The position numbers and the translations under genes were made by a program. Source: JAAFIP01 sp043747295 (GTDB taxonomy: Bacteria > Pseudomonadota > Gammaproteobacteria > Burkholderiales > Burkholderiaceae_C). Taken from it: 21,680 bases of DNA. Below are positions 1-6,166 of this stretch, piece by piece (position 1 is the stretch's first letter; each line of letters opens with the position of its first letter). The DNA is taken from contig JAYTPK010000051.1 of the NCBI GenBank assembly GCA_043747295.1, positions 1 to 21,680 on the forward strand, written 5' to 3'. The notes beneath the pieces are model-generated. The model was given only the letters and a program-made list of their open reading frames with translations. It was not told the DNA's origin and ran no database searches.

Positions 1-1
1 G

Positions 2-1201
2 AAGGACATGCCCCTGCCTGCCGAGGACGAGCGTGTTGAGCTGGGTACCGTAAAGTTGCGTGATGATCAGATGCGCGGCTTGGAGGTTCGTATTGCATAC
101 GTCTATGTTGCCAGCGACCTACTGACCCCTGCCGTCACACCCACAGCAGCACAAATTAAACCTGTATTGGTGCAAGTAGCAGAGACTTTAGAAAAACGCT
201 CCACGCTGGCCACTGAAATCGTCAAAGGCATTATGTTGCCGCAGTTTGTGGTGTTTCCGCTGGCCGTGTTTTTGGTGTGGTTGGCGCTGGTGCGTGGTAT
301 CAAACCGCTGAGTGAATTAGAAGACCGCATTCGCGCGCGCACCCCTAACGATTTGAGTCCGATTGACGCTAAAACCGTACCGTTTGAAGTGGTACCTTTG
401 GTGTCCTCCATCAATGATTTGTTAGCACGCCAAAAACTGGCCAGTGCAGCACAAAAAAGATTTTTAGCTGATGCGGCGCACCAGCTAAAAACACCGCTGG
501 CGGGTTTGCGCATGCAGGCTGAGCTGGCCTTGCGGGAGGGCGCGCAAGAGGCGGACCTTAAGCAATCGCTCAAACAAGTCAGTCGCTCCAGCATACGCGC
601 TACGCACACGGTCAATCAATTGCTAGCGCTGGCACGCGCCGAAGCTAGCGGCCAAACTGTGCCCATGCAGCGCTGCGATTTAGAGGCCTTAACTGTTGAG
701 GTAGTGCAAGACTGCTTGCCCCGCGCAATGGAAAAACGGATTGACCTAGGCTATGAGGGCGTGCAAGACCAGATCTTCAACAGCACAGAGAGCACACCAG
801 TGCAGGCTAGCGCCTTCATCATGGGTAACCCCACTTTGCTAAAAGAGATGGTGCGCAATTTGATCGACAACGCCATCAACTACACCACGTCTTGCCCAGA
901 ACGCCCCGGGGTAGTTACTGCCCGCGTGCTGGCTGACAGGTTTGGCAGTGTGGTGATGCTGCAAATAGAAGACAACGGGCCAGGCATTGCGCTGGCCGAG
1001 CGCGAGCTGGTGTTGCAGCCTTTTTACCGCCCGTTAGGTCAAGAGGCCGATGGATCAGGCCTAGGCTTGGCGATCGTGGCCGAGATCGCGCAGCAGCACC
1101 AGGCTAGCCTGAGCATGGAGGATGCCAACACGCGCAGCCAACCACCGGGAGTGCGGTTTACGCTGCGCTTTGAAAAGGCTGCAGATACCCCCGGCGCTTA
1201 G
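2..1201 (+). CDS. Sensor histidine kinase, TctE-like, 5' truncated by window edge
   Basis: Inner-membrane sensor kinase of a two-component system. The frame is open to the window edge, so the N-terminus and probably the partner regulator lie outside. Counting from the Met codon at position 8: residues 1-70 are the end of a periplasmic sensor domain; a membrane helix follows at about 74-96; then a HAMP-like linker with GIKPLSEL; the H-box DAAHQLKTPLAGL, with phospho-acceptor H158; the N-box NLIDNAINYT; and the ATP-lid motifs DNGPGI and GSGLGLAIV. The HQLKTPLAGLRMQAELAL pattern is characteristic of TctE-type kinases, which in beta-proteobacteria often respond to tricarboxylates; that substrate is family knowledge, not visible here. 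All catalytic motifs are intact. It ends one base before the converging GST gene. It shares the linker pattern G(I/L)KP(L/V)SEL with the kinase at 19368, but its H-box differs (HQLKTP against HELRTP). Confidence 0.9.
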   Translation, partial: KDMPLPAEDERVELGTVKLRDDQMRGLEVRIAYVYVASDLLTPAVTPTAAQIKPVLVQVAETLEKRSTLATEIVKGIMLPQFVVFPLAVFLVWLALVRGIKPLSELEDRIRARTPNDLSPIDAKTVPFEVVPLVSSINDLLARQKLASAAQKRFLADAAHQLKTPLAGLRMQAELALREGAQEADLKQSLKQVSRSSIRATHTVNQLLALARAEASGQTVPMQRCDLEALTVEVVQDCLPRAMEKRIDLGYEGVQDQIFNSTESTPVQASAFIMGNPTLLKEMVRNLIDNAINYTTSCPERPGVVTARVLADRFGSVVMLQIEDNGPGIALAERELVLQPFYRPLGQEADGSGLGLAIVAEIAQQHQASLSMEDANTRSQPPGVRFTLRFEKAADTPGA

Positions 1202-1202
1202 T

Positions 1203-1877
1203 CTATTGCGCAGGTTTAAACATATTCAGTTGCAAGCGCTCGCGCTCTATCACGCGCGCTACTGCAGGCACAGCCGCCACTTTTTGTAGGTGTGGCCACG
1301 CAGCCGCCCATTGCAGGGGGTCTAAACCTGCCATACCGCCCCAACGCACCAGCGTGATGGCATAGGCATCCAAAGGGCCCAGTCGGCTGCCCCCTAAAAA
1401 CGGCTGTCCTGCCGCTGCAGCGCTAGCACACAGCGCGTCAATCTTGGCTAGCTGCTGGGCAAACACTGCGGTGTTGTGCTCTTTCAAAGCGGCGTGCTGC
1501 TCAGGTTGGTTGGTGTACTTTTGCGGCATAAAAATATGCGTGAAAGTGGGGTGCACCGTGTTGTTCATCCACGCCAGAGTTTGCATAATGGAAGCCTTAG
1601 CCAAAGGTTCAGAAGGCAAATATTCCATGTGCGGATAACAGTCATGCAGGTAGCCCACAATAGCCATGATCTGCGTGATCGTGTGCGTACCACTGGCCGT
1701 GCTGTCTACCAATACGGGCACTTGGCTATGCGGGTTAAGCGCCTTATAGACATCGCCATACTGCTCGCCTTTGTGCAGCTTCACCATGATGGGCTCAAAC
1801 TCTACCCCGCTGGCCTCTAGCAACACATGCGGTACAAATGAGCATGCACCGGGGGCGAAATACAATTGTTGCGACAT
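1203..1877 (-). CDS. Glutathione S-transferase, beta-class-like
   Basis: Predicted cytosolic glutathione S-transferase of 224 aa. The N-terminal thioredoxin-fold half begins LYFAPGACSFVPHVLLEASG, and Cys12 sits where beta-class GSTs carry their catalytic cysteine. The NPHSQVPVLV segment holds the cis-proline that contacts glutathione. The C-terminal half (about 90-224) is the helical domain. I chose ATG 1877 because GGAG lies 6 bases upstream; a TTG four codons earlier would fall on that ribosome site. The physiological substrate cannot be told from sequence. Its promoter region is shared with the divergent YchJ-family gene and holds a copy of the 49-nt repeat. Confidence 0.9.
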   Translation of the reverse strand: MSQQLYFAPGACSFVPHVLLEASGVEFEPIMVKLHKGEQYGDVYKALNPHSQVPVLVDSTASGTHTITQIMAIVGYLHDCYPHMEYLPSEPLAKASIMQTLAWMNNTVHPTFTHIFMPQKYTNQPEQHAALKEHNTAVFAQQLAKIDALCASAAAAGQPFLGGSRLGPLDAYAITLVRWGGMAGLDPLQWAAAWPHLQKVAAVPAVARVIERERLQLNMFKPAQ

Positions 1878-1933
1878 ACCAAACTCCAAAAAGACCCATA
1901 GGCACTGATAAGCCTCATTTTAGGGATGTTTTT

Positions 1934-1982
1934 GCACTATAGTCCAAGTATTTATTGCTCGGACAGCTATGAAATTGATAGT
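1934..1982 (-). repeat. Dispersed 49-nt repeat, copy 1 (spans the ychJ-like start codon)
   Basis: Read on the minus strand it starts ACTATCAATTTCATAGCT and continues with GAGCAATAAATACTTGGACT then ATAG. It aligns without gaps to copies at 7779, 10351 and 21275. All four start with an imperfect palindrome, RCTAT-N7-ATAGC. This copy is alone in having C before ATAGC, which makes the complementary ATG used as the start at 1969. Confidence 0.8.
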
Positions 1983-2421
1983 ACACGGTATCTGCCCATG
2001 CCGCGCTCTAGAAGCACAGCCTGTGCCCTATGACGAGTGTTGTGGCCGCTGGCACACAGGCTGGTTGCACGCACAGTACGCTACAAGCCCTGAAGAATTA
2101 ATGCGTTCGCGCTACAGTGCCTATGCGCTGGCTAAGCCGGGCAATCCTCAGGGCCTGCAGATGCTGCAGTATTTGCTAGACACATGGCATGTCAGTACGC
2201 GGCCAGATGATTTAGAGTTATCACCTACCCAGTGGGTTGGGCTAGAGGTACTGCACAGTGAGCAATCTGCCCAGGCTGGTGTGGTCGAGTTTATGGCCCG
2301 CTACAAAGACGGCGGCAAAGCCCACAAGATGCACGAAGTCAGCCGGTTTATTTTGCTAGATGCCATCGATGGGCTGCCTGCACGCTGGCAATACATTGAT
2401 GGCCAAATGGCGGGCGATTAA
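1969..2421 (+). CDS. YchJ-family protein with N-terminal SEC-C-type metal site
   Basis: 150-aa cytosolic protein of the YchJ/UPF0225 family; its cellular function is not established. Near the N-terminus C9, C11, C24 and C25 form the CPC...CC pattern of a SEC-C zinc motif. The family signature LMRSRYSAYALA follows at about 44-55, then LDTWHVSTRP, QWVGLEVL and, near the end, a W-YIDG motif. E. coli YchJ has a second SEC-C motif at its C-terminus; here the protein stops right after YIDGQMAGD, so that motif is absent. The only usable start is ATG 1969, with weak ribosome-site evidence. The first residues (MKLIVHG) are encoded by the dispersed repeat; the frame stays open upstream to 1924 without another start. 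Its stop overlaps the stop of the converging gene in the sequence TTAA. Confidence 0.88.
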   Translation: MKLIVHGICPCRALEAQPVPYDECCGRWHTGWLHAQYATSPEELMRSRYSAYALAKPGNPQGLQMLQYLLDTWHVSTRPDDLELSPTQWVGLEVLHSEQSAQAGVVEFMARYKDGGKAHKMHEVSRFILLDAIDGLPARWQYIDGQMAGD

Positions 2422-2912
2422 CTTTTCTCACGCGCGCGCTCGGCGTAGCGGTTAAAGCGCCACGAAGTGCCCTCGGTGGTGATGCGGCGCCACACAGAGC
2501 GTTTGGACTCTGGTGACAGCTCGGGCCAATGCTGCACCTCACCAAAAGTGCGACCACAGCCTTTGCAAAAATCGTCCCCTTGGCTAGTAGAGCAAATGGC
2601 AATGCATGGTGTGTCGGGTGTGGTTTCATACCAAGTTAGCCACGCGGCGTAGGCTTTGCGCGGCATGCTGCGCTCGTCAGCGCGGTCTTGTTGGTAGTAC
2701 ACCAGCAGGGCATACACCTCGGCGAGTGCGCGCAGCTCGGGGGCTAAGGTGACACCATCGGGCGATGGGGAGCGTGCCCGCCAGTAGTTAATGGCTGACT
2801 CAATATCGGTAATGTGAATACCCACACTGGCAGGACGCTCCACAGCGGCCTTGTTAGCAGCCTGCGCTGCGGGCAGTTTGGTGGGCGATGTGGTCAAAGA
2901 GGAATCAGACAT
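2418..2912 (-). CDS. DUF3717-DUF1289 two-domain protein
   Basis: 164-aa predicted cytosolic protein of unknown function. Residues 34-95 resemble DUF3717 (ITDIESAINYWRARSPSPDG, then a helical segment ending in AYAAWLTW). Residues 101-153 are a DUF1289 module with four cysteines C103, C107, C116, C119 (TPCIAICSTSQGDDFCKGCG), a likely zinc or Fe-S knuckle, followed by the RTFGEVQHW signature. The first 30 residues are low-complexity and poorly conserved in appearance. The start ATG 2912 has no clear Shine-Dalgarno. Both domains are often separate; I take this to be one natural polypeptide because the frame is uninterrupted. It ends tail-to-tail with the YchJ-family gene. Confidence 0.85.
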   Translation of the reverse strand: MSDSSLTTSPTKLPAAQAANKAAVERPASVGIHITDIESAINYWRARSPSPDGVTLAPELRALAEVYALLVYYQQDRADERSMPRKAYAAWLTWYETTPDTPCIAICSTSQGDDFCKGCGRTFGEVQHWPELSPESKRSVWRRITTEGTSWRFNRYAERAREKS

Positions 2913-2954
2913 GGGGAGCGGATGATACCGCGCCCCGTGCCTGCAGGCCGGGCT

Positions 2955-3941
2955 TTAGCTTAAATCTTTGGTGGCGGGTACTGTCTTGGTAGGCGATTTT
3001 GGCGAACTTCTCACGCTCCACACCATAGTAATAGCCAAAACCGCCACCACCACACCTAATGATGCTGCAACAGGTATTTTGAAAATATCAATCAACATCA
3101 TCTTGGTGCCGATAAAGACCAGCACCACTGCCAAGCCGTATGTCAGCAAATGGAACTTGCTGGCCACTGCAGCCAACAAAAAATACATGGCACGCAAACC
3201 CAAAATAGCAAACACGTTAGAGGTCAGCACAATAAAAGGGTCGCTGGTAATGGCAAAGATGGCGGGGATGGAGTCGACCGCAAAAATCACATCGGTTAAT
3301 CCTACTAAACAAATAACCATGAACAGCGGTGTCGCAATACGTTTGCCGTTCTCGATTGTCCAAAATTTTTCGCCATCGTAGTTTTTACTAACCGGCAAAA
3401 TTTTGCGCAATAACTTCAAAGCGGGGTTGTCATCAAGAGTTTGCTCTTTGCCCGCTGCCCACCACATCTTGACACCTGTCAAAATCAAAAATGCACCGAA
3501 AATATACAAAATCCAGTGGAACTGCTGCAGCAGCCAGCCGCCTACCAAGATCATGATGGTGCGCAAGACGATGGCACCAATGATGCCGATCATCAACACC
3601 CTCTTTTGGTACTTCGGCGGCACTGCAAAATAGGTAAAGATCATCAAAAATACAAAAATGTTATCAACGGCTAATGACTTCTCAATCAAATAACCCGTGA
3701 GAAACTCTAAGGCTTTCGTGTTGGCGACCTCGGTGTCACCCGTAGTGTCTTTGACGGCCCACCAGAACAAAGCATTGAACATCAAGCTGGCGCATACCCA
3801 AATAATGGACCATTGGGTGGCCTCTTTGACATTAACTTCGTGCGCGCCTTGTTTTTTAAGCACTACAAAATCAATAAACAAAGCGGCTAAAACAACCGCC
3901 ACAAAAGTGACCCAAAGCCATAAGGGCGCAATAGTTTGCAT
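2955..3941 (-). CDS. TerC-family membrane protein, Alx type (Mn2+ homeostasis)
   Basis: 328-aa polytopic inner-membrane protein of the TerC family, long (Alx) type. Family members are linked to manganese export and to metal resistance. About nine hydrophobic helices are visible. Conserved acidic membrane motifs include ALFIDF (D24), KSLAVDNIFVFLMIF and the second-repeat motif DVIFAVDSIPAIFAITSD, which hold the likely metal-coordinating acidic residues. The C-terminus is short, basic and Thr/Ser/Pro rich. ATG 3941 is supported by GAAAGG at 3947-3952, 5 bases upstream. The 5' leader contains a yybP-ykoY riboswitch, so expression should follow Mn2+. It diverges from a second, shorter TerC gene at 4555 which has its own riboswitch, suggesting two exporters or one exporter plus a metal-loading protein under common metal control. 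Confidence 0.93.
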   Translation of the reverse strand: MQTIAPLWLWVTFVAVVLAALFIDFVVLKKQGAHEVNVKEATQWSIIWVCASLMFNALFWWAVKDTTGDTEVANTKALEFLTGYLIEKSLAVDNIFVFLMIFTYFAVPPKYQKRVLMIGIIGAIVLRTIMILVGGWLLQQFHWILYIFGAFLILTGVKMWWAAGKEQTLDDNPALKLLRKILPVSKNYDGEKFWTIENGKRIATPLFMVICLVGLTDVIFAVDSIPAIFAITSDPFIVLTSNVFAILGLRAMYFLLAAVASKFHLLTYGLAVVLVFIGTKMMLIDIFKIPVAASLGVVVAVLAITMVWSVRSSPKSPTKTVPATKDLS

Positions 3942-3946
3942 AAAAA

Positions 3947-3983
3947 CCTTTCAAAAACACGTTAAAAAACACATGTCGAAAGG
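3947..3983 (-). promoter_or_regulatory. Expression platform of the alx-type riboswitch (anti-SD against SD)
   Basis: The Shine-Dalgarno GAAAGG (3952 to 3947) is a copy of the 5' P1 strand GAAAGG (4132 to 4127). The 3' P1 strand CCTTTC (3983 to 3978) can pair with either, so P1 closure and Shine-Dalgarno masking are mutually exclusive. About 25 bases separate anti-SD and SD. No terminator hairpin is seen, so control is probably translational. Confidence 0.6.
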
Positions 3984-4133
3984 TCTTGCGGGGGGCTGCT
4001 TGCGTGGTGGTGCAAGTCATTTGTCTGCTTCCCGTGCTCCGGAAACTATCAAAAAAGATAGCAACGAATTGACGAAACACGGGCACTCTACGAAGTTGTA
4101 GTCAAAAATATAGAGCGCGCTACTCCCCTTTCG
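3977..4133 (-). promoter_or_regulatory. yybP-ykoY (Mn2+) riboswitch aptamer upstream of alx-type terC
   Basis: The minus strand shows the hallmark GGGGAGTAGC (4128 to 4119) at the 5' side of a multi-stem leader. P1 is CGAAAGG (4133 to 4127) with CCTTTCG (3983 to 3977). A distal stem is CCCGTG (4083 to 4078) with CACGGG (4036 to 4031), and it encloses the second conserved element TCGTCAATTCG. A small hairpin CTATC-T6-GATAG lies inside. The yybP-ykoY class senses Mn2+ and is known upstream of alx/terC and mntP genes, which matches the gene here. The assignment rests on motif and gene context; I could not run a covariance model. Confidence 0.85.
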
Positions 4134-4141
4134 GTCTAGGT

Positions 4142-4169
4142 ATTATCAAGCGCAGTTTGTTGTTGTCCA
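4142..4169 (-). promoter_or_regulatory. Sigma70-type promoter for the alx-type terC riboswitch transcript
   Basis: On the minus strand, TGGACA (4169 to 4164) and GATAAT (4147 to 4142) each match consensus at 5 of 6 bases with a 16-base spacer. The predicted transcription start, near 4135, lies two bases before the riboswitch P1 strand. Confidence 0.65.
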
Positions 4170-4198
4170 GATCAACCCTACGTCATAGTGGGGTATTG

Positions 4199-4232
4199 AC
4201 CGCTGAGTTTGCTTTGCAGCGGTTTTTCTTTT
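4199..4232 (+). terminator. Terminator-like hairpin between the two divergent riboswitches
   Basis: ACCGCTG (4199-4205) pairs perfectly with CAGCGGT (4217-4223) and is followed by TTTTTCTTTT. This has intrinsic-terminator form on the plus strand, yet no plus-strand gene feeds into it. It may block transcription running antisense to the alx-type riboswitch from entering the second leader. It overlaps the candidate promoter of that leader, so chance resemblance is possible. Confidence 0.45.
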
Positions 4233-4237
4233 CAAAT
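4209..4237 (+). promoter_or_regulatory. Possible promoter for the YjbE-type terC leader
   Basis: TTGCTT (4209-4214), a 17-base spacer and TCAAAT (4232-4237) give only modest matches to sigma70 boxes (3/6 and 4/6). The predicted start near 4244 fits the first base of the aptamer P1 at 4245, which is the main reason to list it. Confidence 0.3.
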
Positions 4238-4244
4238 AGCACTG

Positions 4245-4399
4245 CGAAGGGGAGTAGCTCCCTTTGTGTGCAGTTTAGAGAAACCCTGGATTTACGCCAT
4301 GGTGCCGCACACAATATCAGCGTGTCGTCATTACGAAGTCATAACATCTTCCGGCGCGCTGGGCACATTTTGCGTATGCAGTGCTGAGCCAGACCTTCG
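4245..4399 (+). promoter_or_regulatory. yybP-ykoY (Mn2+) riboswitch aptamer upstream of YjbE-type terC
   Basis: GGGGAGTAGC at 4249-4258 is identical to the hallmark in the opposite-strand aptamer. P1 is CGAAGG (4245-4250) with CCTTCG (4394-4399). A distal stem is CAGCGTG (4318-4324) with CGCGCTG (4355-4361, one G-U pair), enclosing TCGTCATTACG, which matches TCGTCAATTCG of the other aptamer. Both end with an AGCC...GACCTT(T)CG closing segment. The remaining stems differ in sequence, so this is a diverged copy or an independent member, not a recent duplicate. Confidence 0.83.
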
Positions 4400-4550
4400 A
4401 TTTGCACCTTTGGGGAAACCTGCAGGCTGTTGGATCGAAGCGTTGGCAACTTGTGATTTATTCACAGTATTTACAGTCCCCAAAGCTTTCCCATCTTCCT
4501 GCGGTCGTCCTTGAAGGATTTGATCGATGTGTTCCCCAACATAACAGGTG
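4395..4550 (+). promoter_or_regulatory. Expression platform with competing stems masking the SD of YjbE-type terC
   Basis: The strand 4405-4417 has two partners. CTTTGGGGA (4408-4416) pairs with TCCCCAAAG (4477-4485, 9 bp). Alternatively TTGGGGAA (4410-4417) pairs with TTCCCCAA (4532-4539) and CACCT (4405-4409) with the Shine-Dalgarno AGGTG (4546-4550), 13 bp with a 6-base bulge. A third option pairs CTTCGAT (4395-4401), part of the 3' P1 strand, with ATCGAAG (4434-4440). No U-tract terminator is visible. These complementarities are seen directly; which state Mn2+ favours is not known. Confidence 0.6.
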
Positions 4551-4554
4551 ATAT

Positions 4555-5250
4555 ATGGAACTTTTCTCGACGCCGTGGTGGTCTGCACTATTGGCTATTA
4601 TTTTGATTGATTTGGTACTGGCAGGCGACAACGCTATCGTCATTGCATTAGCTGCGCGCAATTTGCCGCAGGATTTACAAAAAAAGGCGATTATTTGGGG
4701 CACGGTGGGCGCGATTGCAGTGCGCTCAGCCATGACTTTGGTTGTGGTTTGGCTGTTGAAAATACCGGGGCTGATGCTCATTGGCGGTTTAGGCTTGGTA
4801 TGGATTGCCTACAAACTGCTGGCTGACCAAGGCAGCCAAGAGCATGATGGCCCGATAGTCAGCACCTTTTGGGGGGCCATGAAAACCATCGTCGTTGCTG
4901 ACGCGCTGATGGGTATTGATAACGTTCTAGGTGTTGCAGGTGCCGCAAACGGCGCGATGGATCTAGTCATCATTGGCTTGCTCATCAGCGTGCCGATTGT
5001 GGTGTTTGGCTCGCAGCTGGTGCTCAAGCTGGTAGATCGTTTTCCTGTCATCATTAAAGTAGGTGCTGCAGTATTGGCCTTCACTGCCGCCAAGATGATC
5101 ATCAGTGAGCCATTGTTAGACCCTGTGTTTGACCCTCCAGAACCGATACACACCGCTGCGCGTTGGATGACGTATGTGCTGGCGATCTTGGGTGTTTTAG
5201 GTGCTGGCACTTGGGCTACCTCGCGTAACCGCAAGCTTCAAAGCGCTTGA
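4555..5250 (+). CDS. TerC-family membrane protein, short YjbE type
   Basis: 231-aa polytopic membrane protein of the TerC family, short type (YjbE/YceF-like). The two internal repeats carry LIDLVLAGDNAIVIALAA (D19, D25, N26) and ADALMGIDNVLGVAG (D116, D122, N123), the paired acidic/Asn membrane motifs expected to bind the metal. About seven helices are visible, with a short basic tail. ATG 4555 follows AGGTG at 4546-4550 with a 4-base gap. Its 155-base leader downstream of the aptamer contains the competing stems described separately. Family knowledge points to Mn2+ export or to supplying Mn2+ to exported enzymes. It is the first gene of a probable operon with the genes at 5297 and 5781. Confidence 0.93.
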   Translation: MELFSTPWWSALLAIILIDLVLAGDNAIVIALAARNLPQDLQKKAIIWGTVGAIAVRSAMTLVVVWLLKIPGLMLIGGLGLVWIAYKLLADQGSQEHDGPIVSTFWGAMKTIVVADALMGIDNVLGVAGAANGAMDLVIIGLLISVPIVVFGSQLVLKLVDRFPVIIKVGAAVLAFTAAKMIISEPLLDPVFDPPEPIHTAARWMTYVLAILGVLGAGTWATSRNRKLQSA

Positions 5251-5296
5251 TTTAACCCCCGTTTGATTTTGATTTTTTTATGACCAAGGAGATACC

Positions 5297-5752
5297 ATGG
5301 ACACACTGATTGTTTATCTAGATGACGCAGAATACGCCCAGCACATGCTGGCACCTATGCTATCCAGTGGCACACCGACGCGCTGGGTGCTGGTAGCCTG
5401 CGCCCCACGCATGAGCCGCCGCATCGGCAAATGGCTAAGCCATAGTTCACGGGAGAATTGGCGCAACAAGTGGTGCGATAAATTGTTCTCGAAAATTTCG
5501 CCCATCATCCAAGACAGCACCACCAAAGAACAACTGGCAATCGAGTACGTTGTGGCGCAAGGCGCTTTGCCTGAACTAACCCAGCAACTGCGTACGCGAT
5601 TTGGTGCGGCGCGTGTGGTAGATGCACGCCGCCCCAAATTTGGCCAAGAGATGACGCCCATCACTGAGAACCAACCTTCAACCAAGGTCAGCTGGCAAGT
5701 ACCCACTGCAGTGGGTTCATTGAGTGCCCTTTTGGTTTTAGCGGCTGAGTGA
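5297..5752 (+). CDS. Unknown 151-aa protein in the terC operon
   Basis: I do not recognise this family with confidence. The start is well supported: AAGGAG at 5286-5291, 5 bases before ATG 5297, and 46 bases after the terC stop. The N-terminus (MDTLIVYLDDAEYAQHML) looks like the first strand and helix of an alpha/beta fold somewhat like universal-stress proteins; a basic, Trp-rich segment follows (RRIGKWLSHSSRENWRNKW). Near the end, VPTAVGSLSALLVLAAE is hydrophobic and could be a short C-terminal membrane anchor. No signal peptide is seen. Position behind a Mn2+-riboswitch terC suggests a role in the same metal response, which is inference only. Confidence 0.75.
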   Translation: MDTLIVYLDDAEYAQHMLAPMLSSGTPTRWVLVACAPRMSRRIGKWLSHSSRENWRNKWCDKLFSKISPIIQDSTTKEQLAIEYVVAQGALPELTQQLRTRFGAARVVDARRPKFGQEMTPITENQPSTKVSWQVPTAVGSLSALLVLAAE

Positions 5753-5780
5753 TCGGACCTGGTGGTGCTATGCTCTGTGC

Positions 5781-6134
5781 ATGAAATTATTAATTAAATG
5801 GCTGCTCAGCGCTATGGCCTTATTGGCTGTGGCGCATTTCTATCCTGGCGTTCAGGTTCAAAGTTTTACAGCCGCTTTGATTGCCGCCTTTGTACTTGGG
5901 TTGCTCAATACGATTTTGCGGCCTATCTTGGTGGTGTTGACACTGCCTGTCACCATAGTGAGCTTGGGTTTATTTTTATTCGTTATCAACGCTTTGATGT
6001 TTTGGGCGGCATCGAGTTTGCTTGATGGCTTTCAGGTGCGTAACTTCACGGCAGCGTTGATAGGCTCTTTACTGTATTCGGTGGCGGGTCTGGTTATTGA
6101 GGCTGCGCTCGATCGCCTCTTTAAAAAGTCTTAA
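5781..6134 (+). CDS. YvlD-like four-helix membrane protein (phage-holin-4-2 family)
   Basis: 117-aa inner-membrane protein with four hydrophobic helices (about 5-20, 30-50, 54-80 and 90-108). The motif GLLNTILRPILVVLTLPVTI is the signature of the YvlD / 'phage holin family' annotation. These are mostly chromosomal proteins of unclear function; the holin name does not imply a prophage, and there are no phage genes nearby. The internal repeat VQSFTAALIAA / VRNFTAALIGS suggests a two-fold arrangement. It starts 28 bases after the upstream gene and may be cotranscribed with it; the ribosome site is weak. Confidence 0.85.
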   Translation: MKLLIKWLLSAMALLAVAHFYPGVQVQSFTAALIAAFVLGLLNTILRPILVVLTLPVTIVSLGLFLFVINALMFWAASSLLDGFQVRNFTAALIGSLLYSVAGLVIEAALDRLFKKS

Positions 6135-6137
6135 GCC

Positions 6138-6156
6138 GCAGCCCGCAATGGGCTGC
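6138..6156. terminator. Hairpin between convergent genes, possible bidirectional terminator
   Basis: GCAGCCC (6138-6144) and GGGCTGC (6150-6156) form a perfect 7-bp stem with a 5-base loop in the 32-base gap between two convergent genes. Neither side has a strong T-run right after the stem, so termination may be weak or Rho-assisted. Confidence 0.4.
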
Positions 6157-6166
6157 ATTGTCCAAA

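Noticed and set aside
3697..4101. A 134-codon plus-strand frame across the alx-type gene start and its riboswitch
   Set aside because: No ribosome site or recognisable domain; it overlaps the opposite-strand gene start and conserved aptamer elements.
4157..4514. Two overlapping frames (76 and 101 codons) in the plus-strand terC leader
   Set aside because: They cover the aptamer and platform stems; translations look random. A leader peptide cannot be excluded but nothing supports it.
5781..6134. Possible prophage remnant suggested by the 'phage holin' family name
   Set aside because: No phage genes nearby; YvlD-like proteins are common chromosomal membrane proteins.
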